Assembly: GCA_009746045.1 (NCBI GenBank)
Contig: RPFO01000082.1
Coordinates: forward strand, 2,759,266 to 2,823,265
DNA: 64,000 bases
Reading direction: 5' to 3'
Source of the DNA: Mesostigma viride
Taxonomy: Eukaryota > Streptophyta > Mesostigmatophyceae > Mesostigmatales > Mesostigmataceae
The notes below the pieces were generated by a model, which searched no databases, was not told the origin of the DNA, and saw only the letters and a program-made list of their open reading frames with translations. Positions within the stretch are counted from its first letter, which is position 1, and each line of letters opens with the position of its first letter. This document shows, piece by piece, positions 55,607-64,000 of the stretch. A program made the position numbers and the translations under genes.

Positions 55607-55718
55607 CACATCACCCGATTCCACCGCCTCCCCACCCACCCACCCACCTATGTGCCAGGTCCACGCACATGACAAAATCATTCGCTATTTGTGCCCCATC
55701 CTTCCTATTCAAGGCACC

Positions 55719-63303
<7,585 letters not shown>

Positions 63304-63305
63304 CT

Positions 63306-63328
63306 GGGGGGGGGGGGGGGGGGGGGGA
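63306..63328 (-). other. Run of 23 C as polypyrimidine tract of a GR acceptor
   Basis: On the gene strand 23 consecutive C precede the AG of the CVLRGC exon, serving as its pyrimidine tract. Confidence 0.85.
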
Positions 63329-63357
63329 ACGGGGCATCAGCCGTGGACGTTAGCAGG

Positions 63358-63485
63358 GTTGGCAGACAGCAGGTGTGGCAGAAAGTGGTGCCGCAAATAG
63401 CAGGTGCCGCAAATAATAGGTGCTGCAAATAGCAGGTGCCGCATATAGCAGGCGTGGAAGGTAGGAGGCTGGCAGGTGGCAGGTG
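63358..63485 (+). repeat. 15-bp degenerate minisatellite in the upstream GR intron
   Basis: Units of the type AGCAGGTGCCGCAAAT, five to six copies with length variation. The rest of 63486-64000 shows no exon, so the intron continues past the edge. Confidence 0.6.
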
Positions 63486-64000
63486 TAGCACGGAGGAAGG
63501 AGGATAGGGAGAAAAAAGAAGGAAGTTTAGGGAAAAAAAGACATCCCCAGCATCCTTCAGGGACACTGCTGGGTGAGAATGACAACATGATGTGAGTGTG
63601 TTATGAGGGGAGAATGGCACACACTGTATTGGGAGGTGGCGGATGAATAAATGAACACAGGAGTTCTAGTGGACTTGGCGGGCCGCAGTAGAGTGGGGAC
63701 TATCACCAGTCTGGAAGTGTCCGATTAATGAAATGGACAGTTCCACCAAACACGCCGAGCAGAACGCCACAGATAGCACACTCGAAAGATTTTTCCTGAC
63801 CCCCCCCCCGCACACCAGGAGCGCGGGCACACCGATGCACATGGACATGCATGAACGCAGCTGTGGCTACACAGAGCTATGTAGAGAAAGGGAGGGAGCG
63901 CTATCTCGCGGAGACACAGATACCTGCGCTCTCAGATACCTCCTTTGGACCTACACAGATCCAAAGGCACAAATCTAAAAGGTTTCATCAAGCGACCACT

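Overview
The window is nuclear DNA of a eukaryote. Genes are split by spliceosomal introns with clear GT..AG borders, there are many LINE-type retrotransposons, DNA-transposon footprints and long micro- and minisatellites, and a piece of mitochondrial cox1 sits in it as a NUMT. Gene content (plant-like glutathione reductase, IBA57, BLOS2, a muscleblind-like CCCH protein, a CNBP/GIS2-like zinc-knuckle protein) fits a free-living protist. A green alga is my best guess, but nothing in the window proves the lineage.

Layout. 0.3-1.6 kb: a small split gene on the minus strand and a possible exon on the plus strand, diverging from a shared intergenic region. 3.6-18.2 kb: a retrotransposon nest holding a complete 5.1-kb LINE (family A, ORF1 + endonuclease/RT) with both ends defined by a target-site duplication. 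18.7-21.6 kb: IBA57 (4 exons). 23.0-24.6 kb: an eight-finger CCCH protein. 26.1-27.3 kb: a BLOS2 (BLOC1S2) homologue (3 exons). 28.0-43.1 kb: a second, deeper nest in which three retrotransposon families (B, C, D) and DNA elements lie inside one another. 43.6-46.2 kb: a seven-exon zinc-knuckle protein (minus). 48.7-52.0 kb: more B, C and X copies. 53.6-54.1 kb: a frameshifted acidic/basic gene (minus). 55.4 kb: the cox1 NUMT. 55.7-63.3 kb: glutathione reductase (minus; seven exons here, the 5' FAD-binding exon lying beyond the right edge).

Retrotransposons. I named the families from this window alone. A is an autonomous APE-endonuclease/RT LINE with (AATTT)n-like tails. B is an RT-bearing LINE seen only as 5'-truncated copies with (TTAA)n tails. 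C and D carry only an L1-ORF1-like gene and look non-autonomous. X is a short element ending CTGGTTGTCTCTTTG. A, B, C and D all end in a small stem-loop (four-base loop CAAC or CCAC, five-base stem with compensating base changes) followed by a short-period tail, so one or a few RTs may recognise a common 3' structure and mobilise the others in trans. Target-site duplications of 7-14 bp allow the insertion order to be read directly.

DNA elements. Four segments have inverted termini: a 482-bp CACTA-type MITE, a 1.9-kb element flanked by TTAA, a 4.7-kb element starting CACATCA that is built largely of tandem repeats, and a 493-bp element inside that one. Host introns carry their own tandem arrays. 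The most unusual is a 33-bp repeat in the glutathione reductase gene that begins at a splice donor and repeats it in frame.
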